Shown here one piece after another: positions 1 through 7,474 of a stretch of DNA of 22,731 nt. Origin of the DNA: Miniphocaeibacter sp964345925. Its GTDB lineage: Bacteria; Bacillota; Clostridia; Tissierellales; Peptoniphilaceae. A program made the position numbers and the translations under genes. The notes beneath the pieces are model-generated. The model saw only the letters and a list, made by a program, of their open reading frames with translations, had not been told where the DNA came from and ran no database searches. Numbering within the stretch: position 1 is the first letter of the stretch; every line of letters begins with the position of its first letter. The stretch is taken from assembly GCA_964345925.1 (NCBI GenBank), contig CAYFSP010000028.1, positions 1 through 22,731 on the forward strand, in the 5' to 3' direction.

Positions 1-380
1 TTTACAAATCCCGATACTATAATTGTTATATATAACATTACAAGTATTACTGCAGTTGTTACACGACTTGCCTTAATACTTATTTCTATATTTCTCTCAT
101 CTGAATTTTTTATTCTCTCTTTTCTTAGTCTATACTTATTTTTTATAAGAATATAATCTCTAATTAAATTCACTAAAGCTGCAAAAATTAATCCACATCC
201 CATTCCCATAAAATACCATATGGAATTTATTTCAAAATTAAATTTTTCATAATATTTTCCCATTAAAGCTATGACTATAGTTATAATTCCCAACAGTAAA
301 ATCATTGAAAATATAACCATTCTTTTAATTATTTCCTTTTTATATTCCTCGTCAGTTCTTATGTTTTTTCCATAAAACAT
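1..380 (-). CDS. Small multi-helix membrane protein, DUF2178-like, 3' part beyond the window
   Basis: The frame is open from an ATG at 380 to the window edge and is therefore partial (about 126 residues seen). It begins MFYGKNIRTDEEYKKEI, then has two hydrophobic helices (about residues 21-42 and 52-75), a basic cytoplasmic stretch containing NSDERN, and the start of a third helix at the edge. This layout (two helices, a charged loop with a DER motif, two helices) is the same as in the next gene upstream, so the two look like paralogues. It lies 21 bases after that gene's stop, in the same direction, behind the HTH regulator. The best ribosome site (AGGGGG) is rather far, 14 bases from the ATG. 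The function is unknown. DUF2178 is suggested only by the DERD/DERN loop and size. Confidence 0.6.
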   Translation of the reverse strand, partial: MFYGKNIRTDEEYKKEIIKRMVIFSMILLLGIITIVIALMGKYYEKFNFEINSIWYFMGMGCGLIFAALVNLIRDYILIKNKYRLRKERIKNSDERNIEISIKASRVTTAVILVMLYITIIVSGFV

Positions 381-401
381 CCCTATAATAATATCCCCCT
401 A

Positions 402-829
402 CTATATTTTTTTATTGTAATAATTTGTAAATACTATAATTAAAATAAACTTTAATACCAGTATTACAGATGTAATAATTATTATTAACTTATTCACTTG
501 AAATAATCCCATTATTAAAATTATGAAAGAAAGTATATAAGTCATTATTTCAGAAGTAATACTCTTACTTTTCATTATAATAATCTTATTTCTCTCATCT
601 TCCACAGCAACTTTTTTTATCCTTTTTAAATCTCTCTCTTTCTCTTCACTTACGGTGAAAAATATTATTATATTCATTATTCCAAAAGCCATTGAGACAG
701 AACCGAGTCCATAACATATCCCTGAAAAAGACTTTACATCTTCTCCAGTAAAAATGTTAATTGCCATATATAATAATATTGCTCCAATTAAAATCTCTAA
801 AACTCCTAATATCCCCTTTTTTTCGTCAC
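402..829 (-). pseudogene. DUF2178-like four-helix membrane protein, N-terminus in another frame
   Basis: The ATG-initiated frame (767 to 402, 121 aa) lacks a plausible start: there is no good ribosome site, and the same frame continues upstream as a helix, GILGVLEILIGAILLY, with no ATG/GTG/TTG. A GTG at 829 overlaps the regulator's TGA (GTGA) and sits behind GAGGAGG, an ideal coupled start. Its frame runs into a TAG after seven codons. Adding one A to the seven-A run at 817-823 joins MTKKKGILG... to the rest and gives 142 aa with four helices and a cytoplasmic VEDERN loop. So this is either a one-base frameshift (mutation or base-calling) or a slippage-dependent gene. It follows the HTH gene and precedes a paralogue, and is probably controlled by that HTH protein. 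Biochemical function is unknown. Confidence 0.6.
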
Positions 830-1026
830 TCTTCCTCCTCGTATATAAAAATATCCTCTATTTGTAAATTAAAATATTTTGCAATTTTAAATGCCAAATT
901 AATAGAAGGATCATATCTTCCATTTTCAAGAGAACCTATGGTCTGTCTTGTAACCTCTAGTATATCCGCTAATTCCTCTTGATTTATTCCCTTTTCTTTT
1001 CTCAATTCCCTTAATCTATTTTTCAT
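826..1026 (-). CDS. Small Cro/CI-type HTH transcriptional regulator
   Basis: This 66-residue protein starts MKNRLRELRKEKGINQEELA and consists almost wholly of one HTH_3 domain: helix 2-3 is QEELADILEVTRQTIGSLE, followed by the typical YDPSINLAFKIAKYFN turn of the YozG-like family, and an acidic tail. I chose the ATG at 1026 because GAGGG lies six bases upstream. A TTG at 1038 is possible but overlaps that site. Its stop overlaps the GTG start of the membrane-protein gene, so the genes are translationally coupled. Its promoter is flanked by a 26-27 bp direct repeat (1032-1058 and 1080-1105), which is the expected operator for an autorepressor. Regulators of this size commonly control an adjacent small membrane protein. 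The signal is unknown. Confidence 0.85.
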   Translation of the reverse strand: MKNRLRELRKEKGINQEELADILEVTRQTIGSLENGRYDPSINLAFKIAKYFNLQIEDIFIYEEEE

Positions 1027-1031
1027 ATTCG

Positions 1032-1105
1032 CCCTCAAATGTTAAGTTAACTTTCCATAATTTTATTATACCACCTTTTCCCTAAATGTAAAGTAGATTT
1101 TCCAT
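1032..1105 (-). promoter_or_regulatory. Promoter of the HTH operon flanked by a long direct repeat (probable operator)
   Basis: Reading the minus strand, -35 TTTACA (1092-1087) and -10 TATAAT (1070-1065) are 16 bases apart. Two copies of a 26-27 base sequence beginning ATGGAAA and ending AGGG lie at 1105-1080 and 1058-1032, matching at about 22 positions with one gap. They are 47 bases start to start. The first covers the -35 box; the second covers the transcription start and the ribosome site. This is what an autorepressor operator pair looks like. Binding by the adjacent HTH protein is inference. Confidence 0.6.
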
Positions 1106-1109
1106 GAAA

Positions 1110-1145
1110 TTAAAAAAATAACAGATATTATTAAATATCTGTTAT
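1110..1145 (-). terminator. Rho-independent terminator after the M24 peptidase gene
   Basis: A perfect stem of at least 10 bp (AACAGATATT / AATATCTGTT, 1120-1129 and 1134-1143) with a four-base loop is followed on the minus strand by a T-rich tract (1118-1112). It lies 33 bases past the peptidase stop. Confidence 0.75.
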
Positions 1146-1177
1146 TTTCATAATTATATTAATTCATATTCGTTAAA

Positions 1178-2359
1178 TCATAAATAATGAGGCGTTTTTG
1201 GAGTTAGTACTTCTGCACCCTTTTCTGTTATTAAAACCATATCCTCAATATTAAAACCATTAAAGTTTTCAATATAGCAAGGAACTTCCATTGCTAAAAT
1301 CATTCCTGGTTCCAATACTCTTGTTTCAGAATTATTAATATATGGATTTTCTGCAGTTTGTGGGCCCATACTTATGCTATGACCTAAATGACCTCTCTTG
1401 TAGCATGAGTATTTTTCCTTTACATGATTAAATCCAATATTGAATAGCTCATTTATTGGTAGACCTGGTTTTGCTGACTTTATCATAAGTCGCTGCGCTT
1501 CATAAAGTCTATCCTTTAATTTATATAGTTTCGAGTCTGCTCCATCCATAACCCATGCTCTAGACGTATCCGTAGTGTAAAAATCAAATGCAGCATTTAC
1601 TCCAGCATCATACTTGACCACATGACCTTCTTTTATAATTCCATCTTCAGGAATTGTAAGTCTTGCACCATTTGCTCCTGTTGAGAACATAGACCAAGAA
1701 CTTGGAACGCAAATACCTGACTTTATGACATTATCCTTAAAACATTGTGATAACTCCTGTTCAGAAATACCAATTTTCACAATTTTACTAACCTCGTAAA
1801 AAGCATTATCGGCTACTGAGCATAATTTTCTAAATATATCAATTTCCTCTTCTGTTTTTATCGATCTAGAGTATATGAAAAGCTCTGAAATATTTACAAA
1901 TTCCGCCTTAGGTAAATATTCTTTTAATTGATTGTAATAATTTATTGGCAAATAATCCAGCTCTAATCCTATTACCTTGTTTTCAAGCCCTAATTCCTTA
2001 ATGGATTCCAACATTACTTCAAATGAATTCACAAATTTCGGATCATCTGAAATGGTGTTATTCACTAAATCCTTCCATTTTCTAACTCCAACCCATGTTG
2101 TATAAGGCTTAATAATATGAGTATTATCCTTATTCTTCTTTAAAAATGTAGGATATTCAAAATCCATGGTTATTCCATGAGTTTTTACATCCTCCTTCGA
2201 TGACATAACGGCTAATGAAAAACCTGCCTGTCTTGACACCGTATGTTGATGTCCTCCAAAGCCTAAAATATAATGCACATTTTCCGGTGAAGAAACTATG
2301 GCTCCATCAATATTATTTTCTCTTAATAAATTCTTAAACTTAATTTGTTTAGATTTCAT
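1178..2359 (-). CDS. M24-family (Xaa-Pro aminopeptidase/creatinase-like) metallopeptidase
   Basis: A 393-residue protein with a creatinase-type N-terminal domain (to about 165) and a C-terminal pita-bread domain. The five metal ligands of the family are visible: Asp251 (KYDAGV), Asp264 (YTTDTSR), His327 (GHLGHSIS), Glu358 (LAMEVP) and Glu372 (FNIEDM). It should be a cytoplasmic di-metal peptidase cleaving Xaa-Pro or similar small peptide or amide bonds. The exact substrate cannot be read from sequence. It starts at ATG 2359 behind GGAGTAGGAA, 17 bases after the AbgT-family transporter stop, so the two form an operon. The pairing suggests that the transporter imports a small peptide-like compound and this enzyme hydrolyses it. 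Length is normal and nothing is missing. Confidence 0.88.
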   Translation of the reverse strand: MKSKQIKFKNLLRENNIDGAIVSSPENVHYILGFGGHQHTVSRQAGFSLAVMSSKEDVKTHGITMDFEYPTFLKKNKDNTHIIKPYTTWVGVRKWKDLVNNTISDDPKFVNSFEVMLESIKELGLENKVIGLELDYLPINYYNQLKEYLPKAEFVNISELFIYSRSIKTEEEIDIFRKLCSVADNAFYEVSKIVKIGISEQELSQCFKDNVIKSGICVPSSWSMFSTGANGARLTIPEDGIIKEGHVVKYDAGVNAAFDFYTTDTSRAWVMDGADSKLYKLKDRLYEAQRLMIKSAKPGLPINELFNIGFNHVKEKYSCYKRGHLGHSISMGPQTAENPYINNSETRVLEPGMILAMEVPCYIENFNGFNIEDMVLITEKGAEVLTPKTPHYL

Positions 2360-2376
2360 TTCCTACTCCATTTATC

Positions 2377-3927
2377 CTAGTAAAATATTGGTGCACCAGG
2401 ACCTATTGGCAATCCTAGTAAATACCAAATGGTAAACATAACAATCCAACTTACTAAAAATCCTAAGGAATAAGGTAACATTGTAGATACTACAGAACCT
2501 ATTCCTGCTTTTTTATCATATTTTTGGAAAAACGCCACCGTTAATACAAAGAACGGCATTAATGGAGCAATTATATTTGTACTTGAATCCCCTATTCTAT
2601 AAGCTAACTGGGTCATCTCTGGTGAAATTCCCAATTGCATAAACATAGGTACAAATATTGGAGCCATCATTGCCCATTTCGCTGAATCCACAGCAATGAA
2701 TATATTTATAAAAGCAGTTAATATCATAAAGCATATTAGTAAAGGTAGTCCTATAAAACCAATATTTTGTAATAATGTTGCACCTTTTACAGATAACACT
2801 ATTCCCATATTGGAATATTCAAAGGCACCATTAAATTGTGCTGCAAAGAATATTAGAACAATAAAACTAGAAAGTCCTGTAACAGCCTTTTCCATAAGTT
2901 TTATTATATCCTTTTCACTTTTTAATGTATGTGCTCCATATCCATAAGCTATACCAGGTATTAAAAATAACAACATCATAATTATAATAATACTACTCAT
3001 AAATGGAGATTTTAAAATTCCACCTGTTCCAGGATCCCTTAATAGACCATTACTTGGTAAAACAAGTAATAATACAATGATTAAATATATTAATACGGAA
3101 ATACCCGCAAATTTCATTCCTCGCTTCTCATCTGCTGTTACGCCTTCAGTTTTTTCTTCTTCCAATTTTTCCGGCTTGTACTTAGGAAGTCTTGGCTCTA
3201 TTATCTTATCTGTAATATAAGTTCCTACAATAACCAATAAAAAAGTAGAAACAAACATAAAATACCAATTTGCAACTGGCTGTACAACATATTCTGGATC
3301 TAAAGTCTGTGCTGCTGCTGTTGCCATTCCTGCAAACATAGGGTCATTACTACCTATTAATAAATTCGCACTCCATCCTCCAGATACACCTGCAAAAGCT
3401 GCTGCTAGTCCTGCTATAGGATGACGACCAAACGCCATAAATAGTATTGCTCCCAATGGAACTAATACTACATAACCTGTAGAACTTGCAATATTGGACA
3501 TAATACCTAAAAAAATAACCACTGATGTAATTAGAGCTTTTGGTGTATTCAATGCGACTCTACGCATTAAAGCCGATATTAATCCACTTCCATCTGCCAC
3601 ACCAACACCAAGCATTATTGTAAGTACGGTTCCTAATGCAAAAAAACCTGTAAAATTGCCAATAGCACTGGTTAAAATATGCACTAGTCCATCTCTACTT
3701 ATTAAATTCTTAACTGCTACTGTAGTCTCCTCTAGTTTTCCATCTACTATTGCATCATATGTAACAGTTGTACCCAACTTGCTAAATATAAACGATAGGA
3801 TTATAACTATTAAAAACAATCCGAAAAATAATGTAGATGGACTTGGCAATGCATTTCCAACTCTTTCCACACCATCTAACATTCTAGAAGATAACTTCTT
3901 TTTGTTTACCTCCTTATTTCTTCCCAT
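2377..3927 (-). CDS. AbgT-family membrane transporter (p-aminobenzoyl-glutamate/dipeptide type)
   Basis: A 516-residue integral membrane protein with about a dozen hydrophobic segments, close to the usual AbgT/YdaH length. Family-typical stretches are the N-terminal LSSRMLDGVERVGNALPSP, the SNIASSTGYVVLVPLG loop, FAGVSGGWSANLLIGSNDP, and near the C-terminus RIGDSSTNIIAPLMPFF. AbgT proteins are cation-driven; described members import p-aminobenzoyl-glutamate or export sulfonamides. The start ATG follows a strong AAAGGAGGAGAG site. A sigma-A promoter lies about 45 bases upstream and the M24 peptidase follows in the same operon, which favours uptake of an amino-acyl or peptide substrate over drug export. 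That substrate assignment is inference. The gene reads intact. Confidence 0.88.
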   Translation of the reverse strand: MGRNKEVNKKKLSSRMLDGVERVGNALPSPSTLFFGLFLIVIILSFIFSKLGTTVTYDAIVDGKLEETTVAVKNLISRDGLVHILTSAIGNFTGFFALGTVLTIMLGVGVADGSGLISALMRRVALNTPKALITSVVIFLGIMSNIASSTGYVVLVPLGAILFMAFGRHPIAGLAAAFAGVSGGWSANLLIGSNDPMFAGMATAAAQTLDPEYVVQPVANWYFMFVSTFLLVIVGTYITDKIIEPRLPKYKPEKLEEEKTEGVTADEKRGMKFAGISVLIYLIIVLLLVLPSNGLLRDPGTGGILKSPFMSSIIIIMMLLFLIPGIAYGYGAHTLKSEKDIIKLMEKAVTGLSSFIVLIFFAAQFNGAFEYSNMGIVLSVKGATLLQNIGFIGLPLLICFMILTAFINIFIAVDSAKWAMMAPIFVPMFMQLGISPEMTQLAYRIGDSSTNIIAPLMPFFVLTVAFFQKYDKKAGIGSVVSTMLPYSLGFLVSWIVMFTIWYLLGLPIGPGAPIFY

Positions 3928-3967
3928 ACTCTCCTCCTTTTTTACTTTAAATAAAGTTTACAAGTAT

Positions 3968-3996
3968 ATAATATAATCATTAAATCATTAAGTCAA
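3968..3996 (-). promoter_or_regulatory. Sigma-A promoter of the transporter-peptidase operon
   Basis: On the minus strand, -35 TTGACT (3996-3991) and -10 TATTAT (3973-3968) are separated by 17 bases. The spacer is nearly filled by a tandem octamer (ATCATTAA twice on the plus strand, 3976-3991), a possible regulator site. Confidence 0.55.
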
Positions 3997-4079
3997 TTAA
4001 TCATATTTTTCATTGTTTATATATTGAAAATATGAAAATAAATTTTATGCTTATTATCAAATTTCTTTGTTCCATCAAT

Positions 4080-4123
4080 AAAGAAAACCAATAACAATTA
4101 TTCTATTGTTATTGGTTTTCTTT
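4080..4123. terminator. Bidirectional hairpin terminator after the sensor kinase gene
   Basis: A perfect 19-bp stem (4080-4098 with 4105-4123) has a six-base loop. On the plus strand it is followed by ATATTTTTTTT, and on the minus strand the stem itself ends in TTTTCTTTATTG. The kinase stop codon (4124-4122) lies in the base of the stem. Confidence 0.75.
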
Positions 4124-5009
4124 ATATTTTTTTTAATTCAACTGTAATAATAAATTTATTATTCTCTATGTTAATAAATGTATTTCCACCCATTCTTTCC
4201 ACTAAAAGTTTTACTATGGATAGACCCAACCCTGATGTTCTTCCTCTAGATTTATCAGCAGTATAGAATCTATCAAAAATAGCATATTCCTCTATTGACT
4301 TTATATTTTCCTTACTCGTAAAGTTTTCTACTACTAACTTTATTTTTTCATCATTGGAGATTAGCTTTACCATAATTTCCTCTATACCATGGTCTATGCT
4401 ATTTTGTATAATATTTTGTATTATCCTACTTGTATATTCATAATCTCCTAGAATATAGTAATTATTATATTCATCAAATTTTAATAATAGATTATTGTTT
4501 TCAAGTTCTAAGAAATATGATGCTAAAGATTCTGTAATTAAATTTGTTAAATTTATTTTTTCTAAGTTCATCTTATTTTCTGAAACGGAATAATAGGAAT
4601 ATTTCCAAAAATCATTTATAGACTTCTCCAATTTACTTAAATTCTTATAAATTACTTCTAATTGTTCTTTTTGTTCCTTTGATAAACGCGACTTTTCTAG
4701 AATTTGTAAATTTCCCTTTACTGCAGTTAGTGGTGTTCTTGAGTCATGGGATAAATTTGCTATCATATTTTTGAATTCTTTTTCTTTGTGGTAAATTTGT
4801 CTTGCAATATTTTTTCCATTTTCAATCGTTTCATTTATCTCTGATGATAATAATATTAATTCTTTATCCAGCAATGCCAAAGAAATAATCTTATCACTTT
4901 TTTCTTCTTCTCTCTTTCTTAACTGATTTATTATATTTTTAATTTGAGTTTTTATATGAAAAATATATATTAATAGTATTAATATAATTGAAAATAGAAA
5001 TATTATCAT
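4122..5009 (-). CDS. Sensor histidine kinase of a peptide-antibiotic immunity module
   Basis: A 295-residue membrane kinase with one clear N-terminal transmembrane helix (residues 1-20) and no extracellular sensor domain, so it probably senses within the membrane or through its transporter. After a charged coiled region come the H-box NLSHDSRTPLT (phospho-acceptor His88), the N-box QNIIQNSIDHG, and the G-box region DRFYTADKSRG...SGLGLSIVK. All catalytic motifs are present. It is the last gene of the ATPase-permease-kinase run, ten bases after the permease stop, behind a weak ribosome site. Its natural partner is the response regulator at 6771-7453, which is frameshifted here, so the signalling chain may be dead in this sequence. 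Similar kinases occur with BcrAB/LanFEG-like transporters. Confidence 0.85.
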   Translation of the reverse strand: MIIFLFSIILILLIYIFHIKTQIKNIINQLRKREEEKSDKIISLALLDKELILLSSEINETIENGKNIARQIYHKEKEFKNMIANLSHDSRTPLTAVKGNLQILEKSRLSKEQKEQLEVIYKNLSKLEKSINDFWKYSYYSVSENKMNLEKINLTNLITESLASYFLELENNNLLLKFDEYNNYYILGDYEYTSRIIQNIIQNSIDHGIEEIMVKLISNDEKIKLVVENFTSKENIKSIEEYAIFDRFYTADKSRGRTSGLGLSIVKLLVERMGGNTFINIENNKFIITVELKKI

Positions 5010-5018
5010 TCTTTAATC

Positions 5019-5789
5019 TCACTTTAATTCTTTTTTTCTAAAAATAATATAGGTAATTATGCTAAATAAAGCTATTGCTATAAGACTTGTAATTATAGAG
5101 ATTACCATTATATTATTTCCATATCCTTCTGCTATCAACCTTCTGCTTATCCCAATTGGAGTATATGATAATATATTTCCCAATCCTTCATTTGCTTCAC
5201 CAAGAGCAAGTAAAAAGTTTACCCCTAGTAAAACGGTAACAACACTTATTCCTAAGACCATAACAGTTCTTTGAATCATAAATGAAATCAATATACTTAT
5301 ACTGTTTAATGCTACTCCTATAAGAATAACTGTCGTATATGCTAAAATCATATTTATAATTATATCTATAGATATAGTTTTACCAAATCCAATAAATATC
5401 CCCTGTAAAACTGCTCTTCCAACGGGGTATGGTAAAAAGATAATATAATTTGCTATTGTAATAGAGAATATTTTACTTAGAAGTATTTTAAACCTACTAT
5501 GACCTGTTGCTATTTCAGATTGTATAGTTCTATTGTCAAAATCACTACATATTAAAATTCCCACCATAATTATTCCAACAATTAAATTAGTAGCTATATC
5601 TTCAATTGATGAAAAGAAAGAGTTATATCCTTTTACTGTCATCCCAAACTCCTCTGTCTTTCCTGAATTAACAAAGCTATAACTTAAAATAGATGTTACA
5701 ATTGAAAAGCATAGCATAAGCATAAACATTATTTTTATTGGCAATGATTTTTTTATTTTTAACAATTCTGACTTCATAAGGTTAATCAT
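5019..5789 (-). CDS. ABC-2 type permease, lantibiotic/bacitracin immunity-like
   Basis: About 256 residues with six predicted membrane helices, in the BcrB/LanE-G style: a short basic N-terminus (KSELLKIKKSLPIK) precedes the first helix, a cytoplasmic loop GHSRFKILLSK follows helix 2, and the end is FRKKELK. It should form the membrane pore that, with the ATPase just upstream, removes a peptide antibiotic from the membrane. I place the start at ATG 5789, preceded by GGTGGTGA and overlapping the ATPase stop by eight bases. A TTG at 5804 in the same frame is less likely because it lies inside that ribosome site. The reading frame is intact. Confidence 0.82.
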   Translation of the reverse strand: MINLMKSELLKIKKSLPIKIMFMLMLCFSIVTSILSYSFVNSGKTEEFGMTVKGYNSFFSSIEDIATNLIVGIIMVGILICSDFDNRTIQSEIATGHSRFKILLSKIFSITIANYIIFLPYPVGRAVLQGIFIGFGKTISIDIIINMILAYTTVILIGVALNSISILISFMIQRTVMVLGISVVTVLLGVNFLLALGEANEGLGNILSYTPIGISRRLIAEGYGNNIMVISIITSLIAIALFSIITYIIFRKKELK

Positions 5790-6705
5790 TTTTATCACCA
5801 CCAATCAGCTTTAAAAAATAATTTTCTAAGGTATCCCCTTCTTCAGAAAAATTGGTTATTAGGATATTTTCTCGTTGGAAAAGTTTTGCTATATCCTCTT
5901 TATAATCCAATAAATCGAATATTCTAATGGATTTATCAGGCATTACATAGTAATTACCGTCTTTAAACTCCCTTTCAAAGGCTGCTACTAATCGCTCTGG
6001 TTCATCTGTTTGAATGCATATGTATTTTTTGAATTTTTCCTCAAGTTCCTCTAAAGTAATTTCTTTTACTATTTTATCATTATCTATAAATATATAATCC
6101 GTTGCAACTTGATATAATTCCGCTAAATTATGACTGGATAGTAAAATTGTAATTCCATTTTTTTCACATAGTCTATGTAGTAAATTCCTAATATCCACTA
6201 ACCCTATTGGATCAAGTCCATTAATCGGTTCATCTAGTATAAGAAGTTCAGGACTTCCCACCAATGCTATAGCTATTCCCAACCTCTGTTTCATTCCCAG
6301 TGAATAATTTCTAACTTTTTTGTTTTTTACATTATCAAGACCTACTAGCGAAAGCAATTCATCCTCTATCTCTTCATTTGGAATCCCCTTTATAGTCCTA
6401 TGTAGTAAAATATTTTCTTTTGCTGTCATAGAAGAATTTATACTTGGATATTCTATCATAAATCCAATTCTACTTCGTTCCTTTTCTAAATTCTGTCTGT
6501 CGCTATGACCAAACATTGTAATACTACCGCTAGTTGGAAAGCCTAAGCCTGCAATCATTCGCATTAATGTGGTTTTTCCCGCCCCATTCTTACCAATTAA
6601 ACCGTATATTTTGCCTTTTCCCAATTTAATATTCACATTGTCTAAAACCCTTACTCCCTTATAATCTTTTATTAGGGAATTAGTCTCTAAAAGTATTTTT
6701 TCCAA
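5782..6705 (-). CDS. BcrA-like ABC transporter ATPase
   Basis: A 307-residue nucleotide-binding subunit with Walker A GKNGAGKTT, signature YSLGMKQRLGIA, Walker B LLILDEPINGLD and H-loop SSHNLAEL, followed by an extra C-terminal domain of about 90 residues as in BcrA. It powers the ABC-2 permease encoded just downstream with an overlapping start. Translation begins at TTG 6705, eight bases after AAGGAG; there is no better ATG. An 11-bp-spaced direct repeat lies just upstream (6743-6764), the expected binding pattern for the OmpR-type regulator encoded before it. The whole set (regulator, ATPase, permease, kinase) fits an inducible self-protection system against bacitracin- or lantibiotic-like peptides. 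The actual peptide is unknown. Confidence 0.87.
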   Translation of the reverse strand: MEKILLETNSLIKDYKGVRVLDNVNIKLGKGKIYGLIGKNGAGKTTLMRMIAGLGFPTSGSITMFGHSDRQNLEKERSRIGFMIEYPSINSSMTAKENILLHRTIKGIPNEEIEDELLSLVGLDNVKNKKVRNYSLGMKQRLGIAIALVGSPELLILDEPINGLDPIGLVDIRNLLHRLCEKNGITILLSSHNLAELYQVATDYIFIDNDKIVKEITLEELEEKFKKYICIQTDEPERLVAAFEREFKDGNYYVMPDKSIRIFDLLDYKEDIAKLFQRENILITNFSEEGDTLENYFLKLIGGDKND

Positions 6706-6719
6706 TTATTTTCTCCTTA

Positions 6720-6765
6720 ATTTTATACTTTTATAATAAATTATAAAGGTTAAGTAAAGGTAAAG
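6720..6765 (-). promoter_or_regulatory. Probable response-regulator box and promoter for the immunity transporter operon
   Basis: Two 11-base half-sites on the plus strand, ATAAAGGTTAA (6743-6753) and GTAAAGGTAAA (6754-6764), match at 9 of 11 positions with exactly one helical turn between them, the spacing of OmpR/PhoB-type regulators. Minus-strand TTTACT, 17 bases, then TATAAA could serve as -35/-10, overlapping the box. Confidence 0.5.
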
Positions 6766-6770
6766 TTTTA

Positions 6771-7453
6771 TTATTCTTTATTTATTTTATACAATCTGTA
6801 TCCTAATCCCCTAACGGTTTCAATATAATCCTCTTTAGGATTTATTTTTTTAAGCTTACTTCTTATATTGCTAATATGGGTTTTAATAACATTATCATCT
6901 CCAAAATATTCTTCTTCCCATATCCTTTCGTATATATTGGCTTTAGTAAATACTTTGTTCTTATATAGTAAAAACAATTCTAAAAGTTTATACTCCCTAG
7001 CTGTTAAGTCCAATAATACTCCCTTAACAGAAATACTTTTTGCTTCACCATTTAATAATATATCCTTATATTCAATAATAATCTCTTCATCTTCTAGAAT
7101 ATTATATCGTCTTAAATTTGTTTCTATTCTAGCTATAACTTCGTCTAAGTTAAAAGGCTTGGTTATATAGTCGTCAGCTCCAATTTTCAGCATATCCACC
7201 TTTACAGAAACCATGTCCTTTGCTGAGATTATAATTACTGGACAGTTGGACTTCTTTCTATATTCCTTTAAAATTGCATCTCCATTTAAATAAGGTAACA
7301 TTATATCAAGTAATATTAAATCATATTCTCTAATTTCTTTAAACCATCTGTTCGCGTAAATGATATTTCTACATTGTAACCAACTTCCTTTAAAGATGTT
7401 TCTAAAACCTTACTTATATCCCTGTCATCTTCAATTATCAATATTGTTTTCAA
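6771..7453 (-). pseudogene. OmpR-family response regulator, frameshifted in the receiver domain
   Basis: The C-terminal frame (7301 to 6771) carries the end of a receiver domain (MLPYLNGDAIL, PVIIISAK, ADDYITKPF) and a winged-helix DNA-binding domain ending VRGLGYRLYKINKE. The first 40 or so residues lie in another frame: TTG 7453, seven bases after AAGAAGG, gives LKTILIIEDDRDISKVLETS up to about DGLKKL, then a stop. One missing base near 7328-7333 separates them. If real, it parts the acidic pocket (EDD) from the phospho-acceptor Asp (EYDLILLDIMLP), so a protein from the internal ATG 7301 could bind DNA but could not be phosphorylated. It starts 21 bases after the phosphatase stop and lies 65 bases before the ATPase. 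The cognate kinase is at 4122-5009. Confidence 0.75.
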
Positions 7454-7474
7454 TTCTTGCCCTTCTTCTAACGT

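Noticed and set aside
2696..3976. Plus-strand open frames opposite the transporter, and similar ones opposite other genes
   Set aside because: They lie wholly within well-supported genes, have no ribosome sites and show no recognisable domains; they are antisense shadows.
5789..5804. TTG at 5804 as the permease start
   Set aside because: It sits inside the GGTGGTGA ribosome site that serves the ATG at 5789, and would add an atypical leader.
6771..7301. A naturally short regulator starting at ATG 7301
   Set aside because: The missing receiver N-terminus (ILIIEDDRDI) is present just upstream in another frame, behind a good ribosome site.
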